Shown here piece by piece: positions 61,101 to 64,000 of a stretch of 64,000 bases of DNA. The DNA lies in assembly GCF_021029445.1 (NCBI RefSeq), contig NZ_CP072610.1, positions 2,852,001-2,916,000 of the forward strand. Reading direction: 5' to 3'. Position 1 is the first letter of the stretch, and the number at the start of each line of letters is the position of its first letter. The stretch is from Pseudomonas wenzhouensis (lineage in GTDB: Bacteria; Pseudomonadota; Gammaproteobacteria; Pseudomonadales; Pseudomonadaceae). The position numbers and the translations under genes are program-made. A model generated the notes under the pieces. That model worked only from the letters and a program-made list of their open reading frames with translations, was not told the origin of the DNA and made no database searches.

Positions 61101-62207
61101 TTAACCCGGCAATCAAATACACCAAATCATGCCGCGTAGGCGATACGTGGATGCCGGAAATAAGAACGGATTCTTTGGGGGCGTAATTGCAATCGTCTCA
61201 TGACCGAGCGAACACGCCCTTCCAGTTCGTCCTGATTACGCGCTGGCAAGCCCGTACAGATCTGATGTTTCAAATCACAATTCAAATACTCGTCAGGATT
61301 CAACTCCGGGGCGTATGCCGGCAAGAAGAACAGTTCGATTTGCTCTTTGCGGTCAGCGACCCAGGCGCTCACCTTTTTGCTGTGGTGTACGCGCAGGTTG
61401 TCGAGAATCAAGAACACTTTGCGGCCCTGCGCATCGCGAATCAGGCGACTCAGGAAGCGAATCAGCACTGGGGCTGTCAGCGTTTCCCGATACAGCATGA
61501 AGCGCAGTTTGCCCCGATTGGTCACAGTGGAAATCATGTTGGTGGAAAAGCGACTGCCGCTGACCTGGCGCACTGGCGTTTCGCCAATAGGGGCGTAGCT
61601 GCGGCCAGCCTGGCTGTCACTGCGCATACCGGTTTCGTCGCCCCACTGAATCTCACCATTCTCGGCCTTGGCCCGCTGTGCGATGCGTGGATATTCATTA
61701 TCCAGCCAGCGCTGAACCACTTCAGGTTTCTGCTGATAAGCCCGATGCAGTGGTCGCTGCGGGGTGTAGCCCCAACGCTTGAGGTATTCACCAACCGTTC
61801 GAACCGGCATGAGAAAACCACAGCGCTGGCGGATCAGTTCTCGCACGGCATCACGCGTCCAGAGTGCAAAGCCGAGCTTGAGTTGGTCGGGCATCTTATC
61901 GGTCATCAAGGTGCGCACCAGCACTTCCTGGCTGGGGCTCAAACTGCGGCGATCACCCTGGCGCACACCGCGCTGGCCGCCGGCAATGGCAGCCTTTTCG
62001 CCTTTGTGTTCTGCGACCTGCGCCCAGTGAGCGATGGTGCGGGGGTGAACACCAACCGCTTCGCCAATAGCCTTGTAGGTGTAACCCTGCTCACGCATGC
62101 GCAGGGCCGTGGCGCGCTTTTCACGCTGTTCTTGGGGGCTGAGTTTGCGGGCATCTGTTTTCATGGAGACAGATTATCCGATATGCCCTATTTATTTGCC
62201 AGGTTAA
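61101..62207 (-). mobile_element. IS630-family element
   Basis: Inverted ends TTAACCCGGCAATCAAATA (61101+) and, inward from the right, TTAACCTGGCAAATAAATA bound the element. TA dinucleotides flank both ends (61099-61100 and 62208-62209), the standard IS630 target. It contains one intact transposase gene. Confidence 0.9.
61127..62164 (-). CDS. IS630-family transposase
   Basis: The 345-residue DDE transposase has an N-terminal helix-turn-helix (QGYTYKAIGEAVGVHPRTIAHW), a winged-helix part (CGFLMPVRTVGEYLKRWGYTPQRP), and the catalytic triad in EIQWGDETGMRSD, FLILDNLRVHHSKK and PELNPDEYLNCDLK. Length is typical. Likely functional. Confidence 0.95.
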   Translation of the reverse strand: MKTDARKLSPQEQREKRATALRMREQGYTYKAIGEAVGVHPRTIAHWAQVAEHKGEKAAIAGGQRGVRQGDRRSLSPSQEVLVRTLMTDKMPDQLKLGFALWTRDAVRELIRQRCGFLMPVRTVGEYLKRWGYTPQRPLHRAYQQKPEVVQRWLDNEYPRIAQRAKAENGEIQWGDETGMRSDSQAGRSYAPIGETPVRQVSGSRFSTNMISTVTNRGKLRFMLYRETLTAPVLIRFLSRLIRDAQGRKVFLILDNLRVHHSKKVSAWVADRKEQIELFFLPAYAPELNPDEYLNCDLKHQICTGLPARNQDELEGRVRSVMRRLQLRPQRIRSYFRHPRIAYAA

Positions 62208-62308
62208 TAGAATCACCTGACTTGCAAAGTGTCTAAATCGCAAAAATATCGCTATAGCCGGGCGGTATAAGTAAACTCGTAAACTCCGCTTCCTCACCCA
62301 TTTTTGCC

Positions 62309-62347
62309 TCGCCTGACCTTCGCTCGACGACTTTTCATACAGAACCT
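62309..62347. mobile_element. IS5-type right-end remnant
   Basis: The 39-bp sequence CGCCTGACCTTCGCTCGACG and following ACTTTTCATACAGAACCT matches the right end of the MITE at 44686-44854. No left end or transposase is seen here. Confidence 0.6.
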
Positions 62348-62742
62348 AACAACAACGCTCAGTACCTACGAGATCTGTCCCTAACTGAAAGCACAGAGCC
62401 ACGCCTGGTAGGAATCAGATAGTCATTCCAAAAACAGGCCAACAGTAGCCTCCAGCCATTAATTAACGATAAAAACCGTTATCGTTAATATGTGCCCCTC
62501 AAAAAGATGCGCTCGACAGGATTCCCATCCAGGGAGAGCGATAACTCAGACCCAGCGATATCCTCGGGTAGTTCTCTCTGCCTTTTCCGCGATGGGCTCA
62601 TTGCGCGCTCGTGGGGATCGATACGTCCGCTGCCAATGATGCATCCGGTATTTGTGTTTTCGTCAGAGGCTGGCAGAAGTGGTTGAGCTATCAATGCTTA
62701 ACAAACCACGCTTCCCGCCACCGCTAACTGAAGGCTTCCAGG
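62348..62742. other. spacer upstream of recombinase
   Basis: About 395 bp. Short frames on both strands at 62485-62694 (64-69 residues) lack recognised domains and cannot be chosen between. It contains the near-palindrome AACGATAAAAACCGTTATCGTT at about 62464-62485, a possible recombinase or regulator site. Confidence 0.4.
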
Positions 62743-63723
62743 ATGAATTATCTGCTCCCTACTCCCCGGCACACCTCGGATGTTGCCCTCGCTGAGCGCC
62801 GGCTGACTGCAGCCGAGTTCCAGGGTCTGGCTGAGGTACCGGCCGCAGCCGAGTGGTTTGCCAACTTGGACAACCCGCGCACCCGCCGCGCTTACCAGGG
62901 TGACATCGAAGATTTCTGCAGCTTCCTTGGCATCCACGCGCCAGATCAGTTCCGCGCGGTTACCCGCGCCCATGTCCTCGCCTGGCGCAGTCAACAGGAA
63001 CAGCGTGGTCTGTCCGGTGCCACCATCCGCCGCAAGCTGGCGGCACTGGCCAGCCTGTTCGATCACCTGCTCGATGCCAACGCTGTCGCAGGCGGAAACC
63101 CTGTGCACGGGGTGAAGCGTCCGAAGATTGAAAGTAACGAAGGTAAGACGCCGGCCCTCGGTGATCATCAGGCCAAGGCGCTGCTTGAAGCCCCGGACCC
63201 GGCCACCCTGCAGGGGCTGCGTGATCGCGCTGTTCTGGCGGTGTTGCTCTACCACGGTCTTCGCCGTGAGGAGGCGGCCCGCCTGACCATCCAGGACATC
63301 CAGGAGCGTCGGGGTATCAAGCACCTGCGTGTCCATGGCAAGGGCGGAAAGCTGCGCTACCTGCCCATGCATCCCGTCGCCCTAGAGCGCATCCACACAT
63401 ACCTGGAAGTCTCTGGGCATCACCTGGAGCGGCCGGCGGCACCGCTCTTTATGCCTTTGCGCGGCAAAGCTACTGGCTCAGGCCTGAGTGCCGATGGCAT
63501 CTATGCCCTGGTTGGGCGCTATGCGCGAGCTGCTGGCATCGAGGTCGCGGGACTGGGTGTGCATGGGCTTCGCGAGACGGCTGCTACCAACGCGCTGGAA
63601 CATGAGGCCGACATCGCCAAAGTTCAGCAGTGGCTGGGACACGCCAACATCAGTACGACGAAAATTTACGACCGGCGCGGATTACGACCAGAGGACTCTC
63701 CGAGCTTCAAGGTGCGGTATTGA
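62743..63723 (+). CDS. tyrosine recombinase (XerC-like integrase)
   Basis: The 326-residue protein has an N-terminal SAM-like core-binding domain ([21 protein letters not shown]) and a C-terminal catalytic domain with the first Arg in [14 protein letters not shown], His-x-x-Arg in [15 protein letters not shown], the second His in [13 protein letters not shown] and the nucleophile Tyr in IYDRRG. All catalytic residues are present. It probably moves or resolves an accessory element; its attachment site is not evident. Confidence 0.92.
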   Translation: MNYLLPTPRHTSDVALAERRLTAAEFQGLAEVPAAAEWFANLDNPRTRRAYQGDIEDFCSFLGIHAPDQFRAVTRAHVLAWRSQQEQRGLSGATIRRKLAALASLFDHLLDANAVAGGNPVHGVKRPKIESNEGKTPALGDHQAKALLEAPDPATLQGLRDRAVLAVLLYHGLRREEAARLTIQDIQERRGIKHLRVHGKGGKLRYLPMHPVALERIHTYLEVSGHHLERPAAPLFMPLRGKATGSGLSADGIYALVGRYARAAGIEVAGLGVHGLRETAATNALEHEADIAKVQQWLGHANISTTKIYDRRGLRPEDSPSFKVRY

Positions 63724-63744
63724 GGTCGGGGAGCAGGGTGACAG

Positions 63745-63858
63745 CTAGCGGTGATCCGTACCGTATTTTTTGTCCAGATAGTCGGCCAAGGCATAGCCGA
63801 TAATTCCGACTACTACTACAAAAACAACAATCCCCGTCACGGCGTGTACGAGTGTCAT
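63745..63858 (-). CDS. small single-TM protein, 37 aa
   Basis: MTLVHAVTGIVVFVVVVGII is almost wholly one TM segment, with the tail YALADYLDKKYGTDHR. AAAGG lies 9 bases upstream of the ATG at 63858; an ATG at 63867 is also in frame. It converges with the recombinase gene. Similar in shape to the 44-residue protein at 59324. Confidence 0.5.
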   Translation of the reverse strand: MTLVHAVTGIVVFVVVVGIIGYALADYLDKKYGTDHR

Positions 63859-64000
63859 GGCGGCCATCCTTTCGTGTATCAAATACGCGAGGTTATCTCC
63901 CCAGCAGCCAACCCAAGAGGCATAAGGGCTCTGGTGTCGCTTGGTGACATTTGTTTGGCTACTCAATCAAATCCCACCCGGGCGCTACCAAATCCTAATG
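63859..64000. other. right-edge sequence
   Basis: The last 140 bp hold only the probable upstream region of the 37-residue gene; no other feature is recognised. Confidence 0.4.

Noticed and set aside
61187..62236. A 349-codon plus-strand frame
   Set aside because: Antisense to the intact IS630 transposase.

Overview
The window comes from a gamma-proteobacterial chromosome, most likely a Pseudomonas of the mendocina/stutzeri type. The main evidence is conserved gene order over the first 15 kb: mazG-relA-rlmD-cysM-pirS-pirR on the minus strand, then gacS-ldhA and two small genes on the plus strand, then dinB. This matches the block known from P. aeruginosa, except that the receptor gene pirA, which lies between pirS and cysM there, is absent. 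REP-type palindromes and high GC with Pseudomonas codon use agree with this.

Layout. 1-15.9 kb is core chromosome, broken only by an IS1111/IS110-type element (662-2090) placed beside a REP. From 16.3 kb the window is accessory. 16.3-21.2 kb is a nest of IS66-family elements: a 3'-truncated IS66 abuts an EAL-domain gene that has lost its 5' part, and a second, intact IS66 element sits inside that EAL gene with an 8-bp target duplication. 21.5-26.4 kb holds an outer-membrane barrel protein, an exported amidohydrolase and an orphan MotA/MotB-like stator pair. 26.6-28.8 kb is katG. 29.07-30.95 kb is a decayed IS3-family element carrying a 637-bp internally deleted IS66 derivative. 31.1-45.3 kb is a sulfide/persulfide and respiration island.

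The sulfide island. A CsoR/CstR-type repressor gene (45.05-45.32 kb) and three copies of the palindrome ATACCC-N4-GGGTAT (one with a single mismatch) tie together an operon of persulfide dioxygenase-like hydrolase, DUF442-sulfide:quinone reductase fusion, SulP transporter, two rhodaneses and a DUF2892 protein; a periplasmic DsrE-like protein; and cydABDC, encoding a bd-type quinol oxidase and its assembly transporter. The inferred logic is that sulfide or persulfide releases the repressor, sulfide is oxidised to the quinone pool, persulfide is further oxidised, sulfur oxyanion is moved by SulP, and bd oxidase, a sulfide-tolerant enzyme family, keeps respiration running.

45.6-64 kb is a mosaic: a truncated second copy of the intact IS66 element, small lipoproteins and exported proteins, a LexA-box-controlled umuDC pair, a CoiA-like nuclease/UvrD-like helicase two-gene module (helicase broken by an IS200-type element), a cluster of very small membrane-protein genes with coupled starts, a 138-bp-period repeat array rich in TGACCGGAAAA, an IS630-family element and a tyrosine recombinase. 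No tRNA, rRNA or CRISPR array was recognised.
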